64,000 bases of DNA. Origin: Promethearchaeia archaeon. GTDB lineage: Archaea; Asgardarchaeota; Lokiarchaeia; Sigyniarchaeales; SOKP01. Positions 45,596 to 54,201 of the stretch are shown in pieces. The notes beneath the pieces are model-generated. The model was not told where the DNA came from and did no database searches. It saw nothing but the letters and a program-made list of their open reading frames with translations. Location: positions 38,514 through 102,513 of the forward strand of contig JAHQWL010000083.1 in assembly GCA_029856155.1 (NCBI GenBank), in the 5' to 3' direction. Every line of letters starts with the position of its first letter. The stretch's first letter is position 1. Both the position numbers and the translations under genes were made by a program.

Positions 45596-46099
45596 TTGTC
45601 AACAGTAAAAAACAATTTTAATGAAATAATAAAAAATATTACAAAACTTATTTTAACGAATCCTCAAAAAATTGTGAGGGAAGAAGATCTTAAAAATTTA
45701 AGCAAAAATTTTGATTTTGAAGAAATTATGAGTGATGTATATTTGAATTTAAGAAATGTAGGTTTTGAGCTTATAAGAACAAAATTCATTGAACAACAAT
45801 TTTATATTTTAACTTCTGATGGTAAAGATGATAATATTACACCATCCCAATATGGCATTTTAGCCCTAATAATAGCTTTAAGTAAGGAAGTTGATGAAAA
45901 TATAAAAATTGATGATTTGAAAGAAATTTTTGCCGAACTATGGGATACAGATGTTCAATTTCTAATCAATAATGATTATTTAAGAAAGTTTGACGATTTA
46001 GGACTAATTAAAGTGACACCATTGGGGAAAGCAACTATGAAAAATATCATCAAGGATCTACAATTAAAAAATATACTTAATGTATTTGAAAATGAATGA
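45596..46099 (+). CDS. Winged-helix cluster protein, 167 aa
   Basis: The last gene of the cluster, starting at TTG 5 nt after the SMC-like gene. Two winged-helix-like units: residues 20-80 (VREEDLKNLSKNFDFEEIM ... FYILTSDG) and 88-155 (QYGILALIIALSKEVDENI ... DLGLIKVTPLGKATM). Tandem winged-helix proteins partner with SMC complexes (ScpB, MukE, Nse3/MAGE types), and its pairing with an SMC-like protein fits that pattern. No sequence signature singles out one of these families. Confidence 0.55.
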   Translation: MSTVKNNFNEIIKNITKLILTNPQKIVREEDLKNLSKNFDFEEIMSDVYLNLRNVGFELIRTKFIEQQFYILTSDGKDDNITPSQYGILALIIALSKEVDENIKIDDLKEIFAELWDTDVQFLINNDYLRKFDDLGLIKVTPLGKATMKNIIKDLQLKNILNVFENE

Positions 46100-46130
46100 A
46101 ATCAAAAAATTTAAAAAAATAAAAAAAAAG

Positions 46131-46559
46131 TTATTCTTCAGGTGGACTTTCTAAATCCATTTTAAATTGTTCAAAAATCTTTTTTACACGTTCTGCTGAA
46201 GGACCCGTTCCTCTTACTTCATTTTCATCTACTATAATTTTACCATTTAATATTGAAATGATATTTTGATCTTCAATATAATTAACATGCCCTTTTGAAA
46301 ATATGGTTGCGATCCGTTCCGCTAGTGCAACCATTGGAAAAGGTTCTTCTTCTAAACTCACATAATTATAAAATCCGCTTCTAATAAACAATTTTGGAAA
46401 TGGTTTGTTTTTTTCATTTTTTGCATTAACGAGAATCAGATTTGAATCCTCAGAAACTCCTTTTAATTGTCCAACAAAGAATTTATCTTTATCAAGATAA
46501 ACTTTAACAATCTTATCAATTAACGTGCCTAACTCTGTATTATATTGCCTTATTGACAT
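46131..46559 (-). CDS. Sm-like archaeal protein (SmAP3 type)
   Basis: A 142-residue RNA-binding Lsm-family protein. An N-terminal Sm fold (residues 8-75, TLIDKIVKVYLDKDKFFVGQL ... LFIRSGFYNYVSLEE) is followed by a C-terminal alpha/beta extension (ALAERIATIF ... GTGPSAERVKKIFEQF), the layout of the longer archaeal SmAP3 proteins. It probably forms a ring and binds U-rich RNA. It converges on the nine-gene cluster and follows hypB. Confidence 0.8.
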   Translation of the reverse strand: MSIRQYNTELGTLIDKIVKVYLDKDKFFVGQLKGVSEDSNLILVNAKNEKNKPFPKLFIRSGFYNYVSLEEEPFPMVALAERIATIFSKGHVNYIEDQNIISILNGKIIVDENEVRGTGPSAERVKKIFEQFKMDLESPPEE

Positions 46560-46623
46560 AATACTTCAGAACTTTCGTAGTTAATATTATAATTATATTC
46601 TTTTGTTTTTATTCTTAATTCAA

Positions 46624-47280
46624 CTAATTTAAAATACAATTTATAAGTTTGGAGATATTTTCTCCAGTTGTAGCACTTGTAGTGAAAACTTTAAGCTTTG
46701 GATTAATCTCCATTGCATCTTTTATCATATCTTCAATATTCACATCTATAACATCTTTTAAATCAATCTTATTGATAACCGCAATATCTGAATATTTAAA
46801 TAGCATTGGATGTTTTCGAATAACCCATGGACCTTCAGTTATAGAGACTATTACAATCCGTTTCTCAGTACCTAATATAAAATCAGAAGGACAAATTAGA
46901 TTTCCAACATTTTCTATAAAAATAATGTCAACTTCATTTAAATCATAGTTTTTTAAAACCTGAGAGATGTGATATGAATTAAGAGCACATTCTTTCCCAG
47001 TATTAATTTGGATAGTTTGCACCCCAAATTTTTCAATTCTATCTGCATCTATTCTAGTGGCGACATCACCATTTATAACAAAAAGCTTATAATCTTTTCC
47101 AATTCTCTCTGCAATATTTTCAATAATCGCTGTTTTACCTGCACCTATAGCACCTACTAAATCGAAAGATCTTATCTTTTTCTTTTTTAATAATTGTTTA
47201 TTTTGTTCTGCTAATCTATCATTATTTTCAATTAAATCTTCATTTAATTCTATGATTCGTGAGGTTTTTTTTTCAGACAT
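46624..47280 (-). CDS. hypB: HypB-like nickel-insertion GTPase
   Basis: A 218-residue SIMIBI GTPase for nickel delivery to hydrogenase. It has the P-loop GAIGAGKTAIIENIA, VINGDVATRIDADRI, FIENVGNLICPSDF and the guanine-specificity NKIDL. The G-domain metal site usually contains Cys-His in GKECH plus the Cys of NLxCP. Here the first reads GKECAL, so the histidine is alanine while both cysteines remain. No His-rich N-terminus is present. No hydrogenase gene lies in the window. Confidence 0.85.
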   Translation of the reverse strand: MSEKKTSRIIELNEDLIENNDRLAEQNKQLLKKKKIRSFDLVGAIGAGKTAIIENIAERIGKDYKLFVINGDVATRIDADRIEKFGVQTIQINTGKECALNSYHISQVLKNYDLNEVDIIFIENVGNLICPSDFILGTEKRIVIVSITEGPWVIRKHPMLFKYSDIAVINKIDLKDVIDVNIEDMIKDAMEINPKLKVFTTSATTGENISKLINCILN

Positions 47281-47381
47281 CTTAAATATTCGATTGCTAT
47301 TTTGAATTTAATAGAATATAAAAATAAAGACTTATTCCTTGATAATTTTTATGAATACGAATGGAATATATAGATTAGTTT

Positions 47382-48323
47382 CTATCTAGTGGGAAATTGA
47401 TACTTATAGATAATATAAGCTCCTAAAATTCCTCCTAATTCTGGTAAGTAAAATACGATATAAGCAAGGTCATACCAAGCGAATAGCAAGACAGGAAATA
47501 GCCTAAGTATTATTATAATCAACAAAAAAGATCTTCCATTCATTCTAACTGGAAGGAAATACATAAAGGCAGTAATTTTTTTATTCATAATTGGAAATAG
47601 TGAATATGATAATAACCCTAATATTCCCCCCCAAGCTAATCCCGTATAGAGAATATAAGAATTTATGGGATATATAGATATTAATGAAAATCTCAATAAA
47701 ACGTAGAATAATGCTGTAAATAGACTGCAAACTATATACAATTTTATTAAAAATTTTGTCCCTAGGCTTAATTCAATATTTCTAGCCATAAAATATAAAA
47801 TAAAAAGCATAATAAATAAGAAGAATAAACTTATCACATCACCAGAACTAACAAAAAGACTAGTAAAAATAGTATAGTATGTGAATTTATAAACTAATCC
47901 ATGTAAACTTAAATAGAAGTATTCTGGTATATAATTATACGTAAAAACTAAACCAACTATCGAGAATATTATAATCATAATAAACAAGCTTTTAGTGCCT
48001 TGATATTGCGAATGCTTTTCATAAGATTTCTGATAACTCCTTAATGTTCTCTCTCTTTGCTTTTCTTGTCTTTTTAAATACTTCTTTAAAGGTCTCGGCT
48101 CTTTATCTAAATAAGCACGAGATTGGGACTTTCTTATTTCAGTATCTTCGTATCGTCTTTTAGGTTCTTTTAGAGTAGTAGGAACAACTGGTACATGTTT
48201 TAACTCAAATGTACACTCGTGATTTTCGGGTAAACGATGCTTTTTACAAAAAGTTCCACCACAATATTTACATGTGAATGGTAAATAACTAATTTGATTT
48301 CCACAAAATTCGCAATATGTCAG
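47382..48323 (-). CDS. AN1 zinc finger - rhomboid-like membrane protein, apparent CTG start
   Basis: The hydrophobic part alone could start at TTG (complement of 47985-47987). The frame stays open upstream and encodes an AN1-type zinc finger: [33 protein letters not shown] closes the frame 9 nt beyond. The only sensible start is CTG at 48321-48323, preceded by an ideal GGTGA at 6 nt spacing, giving 313 residues. Residues 1-40 are AN1, 40-110 are basic and 110-313 hold about six membrane helices. The rhomboid L1 pattern [17 protein letters not shown] is visible. The catalytic GxSG is replaced by WGGILG, so it is probably an inactive rhomboid (derlin/iRhom-like). It is next to a similar AN1-protease gene. 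Confidence 0.72.
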   Translation of the reverse strand: MTYCEFCGNQISYLPFTCKYCGGTFCKKHRLPENHECTFELKHVPVVPTTLKEPKRRYEDTEIRKSQSRAYLDKEPRPLKKYLKRQEKQRERTLRSYQKSYEKHSQYQGTKSLFIMIIIFSIVGLVFTYNYIPEYFYLSLHGLVYKFTYYTIFTSLFVSSGDVISLFFLFIMLFILYFMARNIELSLGTKFLIKLYIVCSLFTALFYVLLRFSLISIYPINSYILYTGLAWGGILGLLSYSLFPIMNKKITAFMYFLPVRMNGRSFLLIIIILRLFPVLLFAWYDLAYIVFYLPELGGILGAYIIYKYQFPTR

Positions 48324-48501
48324 CCTAGTTCACCAAGAAAGCACTAAATTAATTCAAATACTTCTATTAAGAATTAAAAAGTTAATTATTTAAAATTATC
48401 ATCCTTCATAATTTTTACTTTTCATTTTTTTCATTAAATCATGAAAGATCTAAAATTTATTAAAAAAGTTGTTCTATTAAAAATTAACTTCTATTTTATA
48501 A

Positions 48502-49488
48502 TCATGTTATATATGGACTAGTAGGTAAATAAATGAACAAATAAGTTGCTATTAATAGCACTAATAATGAACCACAGAGTATAATATATACTTTTTTATT
48601 CCATTTCCAAATATTTTGCCCATCAAGGATGCCAATAGGAATCATATTAAACGATCCTAGCATGAAGTTTAAATTCGCCGCATAACATAAAAACAAATTG
48701 AGTGGATAAGTTTGGATTATAAAAGAGATTATGAAAAGGATAGTACCATATACGAGATTAACTGTAGGGCCAGCGGCTTTACATAAACCGGTAGTTCTAT
48801 CAATTTTACTTAAACCTAAAACTACTACAGCACCTGGTAGAGCTAATGAGGGGAAAGTTGAACCACTAGATATTAATGAATATAGCCCAAATATTACCCC
48901 GGTAACTGTTAATATCATTCCAAAAGTTAACAATCTAAATTTGGTTTGAAGTCCAAAATGAACTGCTACTTGTCTATGCCCTAATTCATGAAAGAGAAAA
49001 GCTGTAGCATAAAAACCTGCTAACATAAAAATTGCCCATCCGTATCCCATAGTAATTAATTGTTGGTTGAAGAAAGTTAATATTCCAATAAAAAAAATCA
49101 GAGAAACACCAACTATAAAATGAAATAATTCTGATTTATGAGCTAATAAGATTCCTTTGAATTTAATACCTGAATCAGGATCAAATGCATCTACAGGAAT
49201 TTGACTTTCTTGGCGATACCAAGTATATGTTCCATCTGTAGTACCTCTTATGACTCCGGGGGTGTCTGTTTGTTGATATGTTTGTTCATGAGATACATGT
49301 ATTACTTGAGGAGGCGAAACATAAGTTTGAGGCTCTGATGATAATTGTTCTAACCTTAAACTTTCGATTATAATATTACAATCATGATTTATGGGCTCTT
49401 TATGTCTTGCACAATAATAATATCCACAATTATTGCATTTAAAGAGTTCTCCAATTATTTCTTCACCACAATGAGCACAATTTGCCAT
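48502..49488 (-). CDS. AN1 zinc finger - M50 (site-2-protease-like) metalloprotease
   Basis: A 328-residue protein. An N-terminal AN1-type zinc finger (CAHCGEE, FKCNNCGYYYCARHKEPINHDC) leads into a disordered linker and then a membrane metalloprotease. The zinc motif HELGH (167-171) lies in a membrane helix, and the third ligand motif reads NMIPIGILDGQNIW, the M50 N-x2-P-x4-LDG form. The active site is complete, unlike that of the rhomboid-like neighbour. AN1 fingers in eukaryotes bind ubiquitin-like or chaperone partners, suggesting a link to protein quality control. That is inference. Confidence 0.88.
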   Translation of the reverse strand: MANCAHCGEEIIGELFKCNNCGYYYCARHKEPINHDCNIIIESLRLEQLSSEPQTYVSPPQVIHVSHEQTYQQTDTPGVIRGTTDGTYTWYRQESQIPVDAFDPDSGIKFKGILLAHKSELFHFIVGVSLIFFIGILTFFNQQLITMGYGWAIFMLAGFYATAFLFHELGHRQVAVHFGLQTKFRLLTFGMILTVTGVIFGLYSLISSGSTFPSLALPGAVVVLGLSKIDRTTGLCKAAGPTVNLVYGTILFIISFIIQTYPLNLFLCYAANLNFMLGSFNMIPIGILDGQNIWKWNKKVYIILCGSLLVLLIATYLFIYLPTSPYIT

Positions 49489-49708
49489 AATTACGACCTA
49501 AAATGAGTTATTTTATTTATCAAAAGAATTATATTTTAATAAATTATAAAATTAAAGATTTAAAATTTTATTTAGAATTCTAGTTCTTTATAATTTAATA
49601 GAGATCTTAAATTTTCTCTCCTAAGGCTTATTAATGTTAAATTAAGAAAATTATATTAAACTGTAATATACTAATTAATTAATATTAAGGATTTCATAAG
49701 TGTGTATT

Positions 49709-49870
49709 ATGAGTGAAGATGAAAATGAAAATGAAATGTCATTAGATGAGGAGCGTAAGAAATTAAAAGACTTGGGGGTCACAAGTACATGGGATATTTT
49801 AACTACTGGAGAAAAGAAAAAGAAAAGGCCTGAAGACGAGGATAAACCAGCCTTTAGGGAATTCAAATGA
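49709..49870 (+). CDS. Acidic microprotein, 53 aa
   Basis: Starts at ATG with SEDENENEMSLDEERKKLKD and ends RPEDEDKPAFREFK. Charged and probably disordered apart from one helix (LDEERKKLKDLGVTSTWDIL). The codon pattern is like real genes nearby. No family recognised. It occupies an otherwise empty stretch between the M50 gene and an ambiguous membrane ORF. Confidence 0.5.
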   Translation: MSEDENENEMSLDEERKKLKDLGVTSTWDILTTGEKKKKRPEDEDKPAFREFK

Positions 49871-49960
49871 TGTCTTTGATAATTCCTAATCTTTTCTAAA
49901 TAAGATACTATTCTTTTTTTTAAATTAAGACATTTAATTACTATAGAATATTATTTCAAT

Positions 49961-50281
49961 TTGAGGTTATTTTGTCTACGCCTGTTTCAATTCACGATGG
50001 ATCATTTACTACAAATACAATTATTCTCAACAAATTTACTTGTTCTTTATATTTCACTCGTTTGGGGCTCGACATTACCATTATTATTAGAATTTTATTT
50101 ATTTTTAAAACTGCTACAATATGATTTTTTTCTATTCATTTTGCTATTAATATATCAATTTTATGTTAGATATATAATTTTAGTGTCTAGTTCTATTATA
50201 ATAGCAAAAATCTTTTTACTAATAATCAATTTCATTCATATACCTAAGGAAAAAGGTCTTTGGAAGAAAGTAAACAGATAG
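49961..50281 (+). pseudogene. Ambiguous small membrane ORF, possibly frameshifted
   Basis: Two overlapping frames compete. One (49972-50124) starts at TTG behind GAGGTT and gives a natural-looking N-terminus, MSTPVSIHDGSFTTNTIIL, but stops after 50 residues. The other (49961-50281) has an odd Phe/Leu/Cys-rich start but a natural membrane helix and the basic end HIPKEKGLWKKVNR. A one-base shift near the T/A run at 50102-50110 would join the good halves into one membrane protein of about 107 residues. It could be a real frameshift, a sequencing error or two shadow frames. Confidence 0.35.
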
Positions 50282-50426
50282 AAACGAATTGAAAAGAATT
50301 GCATATATTTTAGTCAACCCGCGAAAAAATGGAAAAAAAATAATAATATTTTAAATTAAACAAAAAATAATTATAGTTCAAAAAATTCTATTTAAATATT
50401 ATCACAAGATTTAGGGAGCTTGAAAA

Positions 50427-50693
50427 ATGGGTATTAAGGTATATTGTCCTACATGTGAGAAAATCGTCGTATTACGCCGGAAAAACTTCGATCACGTCTA
50501 TCATGAGATCCTCTGTTTTATGGTAATCCTCACTCTCGGTTTGGGCTTTATTATCTATTATATATTAAAATATGCAAAAAAGCCTAATACTTGTCCCAAT
50601 TGTGAATCTATTTTTGATTTAAACAATCTTTCTACAAAAATGATTAATATTAATCAACCATTTAGGTCTAGTAGTACATTTACACTTTCTTAG
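50427..50693 (+). CDS. Zinc-ribbon membrane protein, 88 aa
   Basis: CPTC (8-11) and CPNC (about 61-64) flank a membrane helix (residues 32-49, CFMVILTLGLGFIIYYIL). The two CxxC knuckles would have to come together across the helix to form one zinc ribbon, an arrangement seen in some small archaeal and bacterial proteins. ATG with GGGAG 10 nt upstream. Function unknown. It overlaps the convergent neighbour by 14 nt. Confidence 0.6.
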   Translation: MGIKVYCPTCEKIVVLRRKNFDHVYHEILCFMVILTLGLGFIIYYILKYAKKPNTCPNCESIFDLNNLSTKMININQPFRSSSTFTLS

Positions 50694-50946
50694 TTTTCAA
50701 TTTTTTGTTGCATCTAGGACAAATTATATCATCATCAGTAAGTTCTTTTTTCATAATTATTTTTTGATATTTACATTTTGCATTTGGGCAAATAAGTATA
50801 CATTTTATTAACTGATTTGATGGTTTCTCATGAAGTTTCTTTATTGCTTTTTCACTTTTGTCTTTTTTGGTTTGATTGGGGGATTCCTTGTCATTCCTTA
50901 TTTTTTTTGCGTTATCTTCTGGCTTGAGCCATTTATCTAAACCCAT
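50680..50946 (-). CDS. Zinc-ribbon protein, 88 aa
   Basis: A charged N-terminal half (MGLDKWLKPEDNAKK ...) and a C-terminal zinc ribbon, CPNAKC and CPRC separated by about 20 residues (C-x4-C ... C-x2-C). Function unknown. Its 3' end overlaps the convergent zinc-ribbon membrane gene by 14 nt, so one of the pair may be regulated by antisense transcription, though this is speculative. Confidence 0.55.
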   Translation of the reverse strand: MGLDKWLKPEDNAKKIRNDKESPNQTKKDKSEKAIKKLHEKPSNQLIKCILICPNAKCKYQKIIMKKELTDDDIICPRCNKKLKTKKV

Positions 50947-51078
50947 TCGAACTCACTTTAGAAATTTCTTATATTATGAAGACTTAAGACATGCAATTAA
51001 ATAATTGCTTCCTATAAATAAAAACTAATAAATAAAAAAAGAGAAAAAAATAAAAGTTTGTTTAACATGAATAGAATC

Positions 51079-52323
51079 CTAATATACTTGAACCTTGCCT
51101 GCAATTAATCTCTTTCTTAAATCAAAAAAGCTTTCTTTACTAAGTTTTTCAGCGCTTACTTCTTCTGCAATTCTCTTCACTGAACTAAAGTCTACATTAT
51201 CAGCAGGAATTAGTTCAATTGAATTTACCCATGGATCAGTTATTGGTCTTCCGATCTGAGATAATAACTTAACATGAGCTTCTAAAATATCTCCTTGTCC
51301 TCGTTTTACAATTTCTCTTGCAATCTCTGTCCCTAGAACGTTATAAAGCTTCCCCACATGGTTAATTGGATTCTTTCCACAAACAGCTTCTAAGCTCATT
51401 GGTCTACATGGAGTAATAAGACCATTAGATCGGTTACCACGTCCTACTTCTCCATCATCTCCAGCTTCAGCAGATGTGCCAGTAATGGTCAAATACATAA
51501 TACCCTTTTCGATATTGTCCGCCACATTTACTTGGCATGATACATCGCGTTCTGGGATTATATCTGCAGCTAAATCTAAAACTGCTTCTTTGATTTGATT
51601 AGTATAGCTTACATATTCACTAGCATCATTGATATATTTACTTACCATTGCTGCTGCGACAGTAATTCCAACTTCATTATCAATTCTCTCAACCATTACC
51701 TTAATATCTTCGCCTGATGCTTTACATTTATCCTTGAATTTATCAGAATTGATCAGCCTTTCAGCTTCTAAAGTTATTTTTTCTACGTCCGAATAAGGAG
51801 CATATCCCACTCCAAAACTGGTATCATTAGCAAGTGGAATTTCTTCAGAATGATGAGATTGATCAAAAACTCCTGTTAAATCTATTGATCCTGGCCGAAC
51901 AGCATAATCAAATTGAATATCTCTATTTAGATCTAGATTTCTAAAAATTTCAGAAAGCACTTTACGCTGGGTTTCTATACAAATAGTTGGAATAGGAATA
52001 TATTCAAGTTTATTTGTACCGTCCCCACATTCTGTAAGGATCTGATTAATAGCCCGCCCAACAATCAAAAAGTATTGTGGCTGGATAATTTGTCCACCAC
52101 CATATTCCGGTCTTGCGGTTCCTCCAACTAAAGCAGCTTTATCGACATTATGGTGGTATACCCGATCGAAATTTTCAAGATAATATACACACAAGGCTCT
52201 GGAGCAAGCATCGGCAACAGCATCGCACACCGTATCAGGATGTCCAATCCCCTTTCTTTCACAGAGTTCTGGGAATTCACTTTTTTCAATTGGTAAAAAA
52301 TTAGCGCGAGTAATTTTCAACAT
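51079..52323 (-). CDS. mat: S-adenosylmethionine synthetase, archaeal type
   Basis: Makes SAM from methionine and ATP. At 414 residues it belongs to the archaeal MAT family, which is distantly related to bacterial MetK. Signatures: CERKGIGHPDTVCDAVADA, VDKAALVGGTARPEYGGG, DTSFGVGYAPYSDVE, TGTSAEAGDDGEVGRGNRSNG and MSLEAVCGKNPINHVGKLYN. It supplies SAM for the methyltransferases and radical SAM proteins in this window. No neighbours share its strand. Confidence 0.97.
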   Translation of the reverse strand: MLKITRANFLPIEKSEFPELCERKGIGHPDTVCDAVADACSRALCVYYLENFDRVYHHNVDKAALVGGTARPEYGGGQIIQPQYFLIVGRAINQILTECGDGTNKLEYIPIPTICIETQRKVLSEIFRNLDLNRDIQFDYAVRPGSIDLTGVFDQSHHSEEIPLANDTSFGVGYAPYSDVEKITLEAERLINSDKFKDKCKASGEDIKVMVERIDNEVGITVAAAMVSKYINDASEYVSYTNQIKEAVLDLAADIIPERDVSCQVNVADNIEKGIMYLTITGTSAEAGDDGEVGRGNRSNGLITPCRPMSLEAVCGKNPINHVGKLYNVLGTEIAREIVKRGQGDILEAHVKLLSQIGRPITDPWVNSIELIPADNVDFSSVKRIAEEVSAEKLSKESFFDLRKRLIAGKVQVY

Positions 52324-52512
52324 TTCATTTAACCAACTTCTTAATTATATAAATAGTTCCTTTAAATATGTTTTTAAATTAATTATAAGTTAAATTTCTT
52401 ATTAAATGAAAAATGCACTTAATATTTTTTATACTTAGTAATAATTAATAACCTTTATAAATATTTTTTACTTATAATATGCTTAAGAAGCATAAATATT
52501 TTTTTTTAAATT

Positions 52513-53082
52513 ATGGAAATTTTACCATCATTTAATGACATAAAGCGTTTACGTAAGAAATTAAATATTAGTCAAAAGGATCTAGGAGATGAACTAAAAA
52601 TTCCGCAGTCTACAATTTCTAGGATTGAAAATGGAACAATAGATCCTCCATACTCTAAATTAAAAAGAATTTATGAATATCTTGAGAATGAACGTAAGAT
52701 AAGAGAAAAATCTAAGAAGCATGCTATAGATATCATGACTTCCGATATTATATTTATCAATTCTAGCTCAACTATAAGAGAAGCCGTAGATCAGATGAAT
52801 AACCATGAAATCTCACAATTACCAATAATAGAAAATAATCAAAATATAGGAAGTATAACTTCAAAAAAAATACAGAAATCTATAACAGATAATCCAGAAA
52901 TTATCAATATGGATGTATCACTTATAAAAGAATTACCATTTCCAGAAATTGATAAAAATTGGAATGTGAAGGATATATCTAATTTACTCTTGAATTATTC
53001 TGCTGTTTTGGTGAAAGCAAATAATGATTATATTGGAATAATTACGGACTCTGATCTTCTTAGAATATCAAATAAAAAGTAA
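52513..53082 (+). CDS. XRE-type HTH regulator with CBS domain pair
   Basis: A 189-residue protein. Residues 8-55 form an XRE helix-turn-helix (IKRLRKKLNISQKDLGDEL ... STISRIENG). Residues 70-185 are two CBS motifs (DIMTSDIIFINSSSTIREAV ... VKDISNLLLNYSAVLVK). CBS pairs bind adenosyl ligands such as AMP, ATP or SAM. It is divergent from the SAM synthetase gene, so SAM-responsive control of that gene is an attractive but unproven idea. The layout is common in archaeal regulators. Confidence 0.88.
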   Translation: MEILPSFNDIKRLRKKLNISQKDLGDELKIPQSTISRIENGTIDPPYSKLKRIYEYLENERKIREKSKKHAIDIMTSDIIFINSSSTIREAVDQMNNHEISQLPIIENNQNIGSITSKKIQKSITDNPEIINMDVSLIKELPFPEIDKNWNVKDISNLLLNYSAVLVKANNDYIGIITDSDLLRISNKK

Positions 53083-53199
53083 AAAAAATTCAAAACTAAT
53101 ACTATTTTATAAGATAAAAGCATTAAATTTGTGAAGTGATAATACTTAATAGAAAAAAGAATAATTTTTTTATACAATATCGTTTTTTAAAGATTAGAT

Positions 53200-54201
53200 T
53201 TGACGATTGAAAAGATCCTTCAAAGGATTGATGGTTTATTAAAGAATGCTAATTATGAAACATTAGCATTGGGAAATTTCACGGAAAAAAAAACTAAATT
53301 CTGTTTTGATCTTTTAGTTAAAAAAGATGATATGGTATTTAGCGTAAAAATTTTTCCAAATATTGACAATTTAAACCCAGAAATTATTCAAGATCTTAAA
53401 TCTTTATCCCTAATCCTCAAATCAAAACCTTTATTAATTGGAATCAGAAATCGGTATCAAAAATTAGAAGATAACACCATCTATGTAAGAGAAGGTTTAC
53501 CCTTTATTACGCTTAATACGCTTGAGAATATCCTTAATGAACAATACCCACACGTCTTGGCAAGAAGAGGCGGAGGAGTTGTATTCTTAGATGGGATATT
53601 AATGAAAACACTGAGAGAAAAGCATTCAATAACTCGAAAAGAACTATCAGGAATCTTAGGAGTGACTAAACGAACAATTTGTTCTTATGAGAATGAATCT
53701 ATGAGACCTTCCGAGAAAGTCGCTGAAAGGATATCGGAGATCTTGGAAAATAATGATCTATTTAAAAAAATCAATATTTTTGGATGGAATATTAAAGATA
53801 ATATCGATGAAAAAGAAATCTTGGAAAAAAACGAGTTAAGTGAATTTGAATCTCGTGTTCAAGGTATAGTAAAAGATATTGGACTTTCTTCATATTGGTA
53901 TAAAAAAGGGTCTGTTCCTTTCAAATTGTCTTTATACTCCCATCCTGAAAAAATTAATTTAGACGGTTTTTATCCTCTATTTTCTGGTATAACGGAAGAG
54001 CAAGATAAAATCAATGAAATGAGTTTAAAATGTTTAAGGATGTTTACAGAGTTATTCCATAAAACTTCACTTTTTATAATAGATAACGATATTAAAATTC
54101 CTGATCCGTTTAAAAAAGCAAAAATTCCTATTGTCAAAATTAAAAATTTAGAAAAAGTTGATGATGAAGAAGAATTCATTGAACTCGTCCAAGATTCATG
54201 A
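53200..54201 (+). CDS. HTH-type transcriptional regulator (COG1395-like)
   Basis: A 333-residue archaeal regulator. Residues 1-110 form an alpha/beta domain resembling a restriction-endonuclease fold without visible catalytic residues. Residues 125-185 are an XRE helix-turn-helix (LREKHSITRKELSGILGVTKRTICSYEN). The rest is a C-terminal alpha/beta domain. The layout resembles the conserved archaeal COG1395 proteins. It starts at TTG, and its end overlaps the start of rnhB by 23 nt, implying coupled translation. Confidence 0.82.
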   Translation: MTIEKILQRIDGLLKNANYETLALGNFTEKKTKFCFDLLVKKDDMVFSVKIFPNIDNLNPEIIQDLKSLSLILKSKPLLIGIRNRYQKLEDNTIYVREGLPFITLNTLENILNEQYPHVLARRGGGVVFLDGILMKTLREKHSITRKELSGILGVTKRTICSYENESMRPSEKVAERISEILENNDLFKKINIFGWNIKDNIDEKEILEKNELSEFESRVQGIVKDIGLSSYWYKKGSVPFKLSLYSHPEKINLDGFYPLFSGITEEQDKINEMSLKCLRMFTELFHKTSLFIIDNDIKIPDPFKKAKIPIVKIKNLEKVDDEEEFIELVQDS

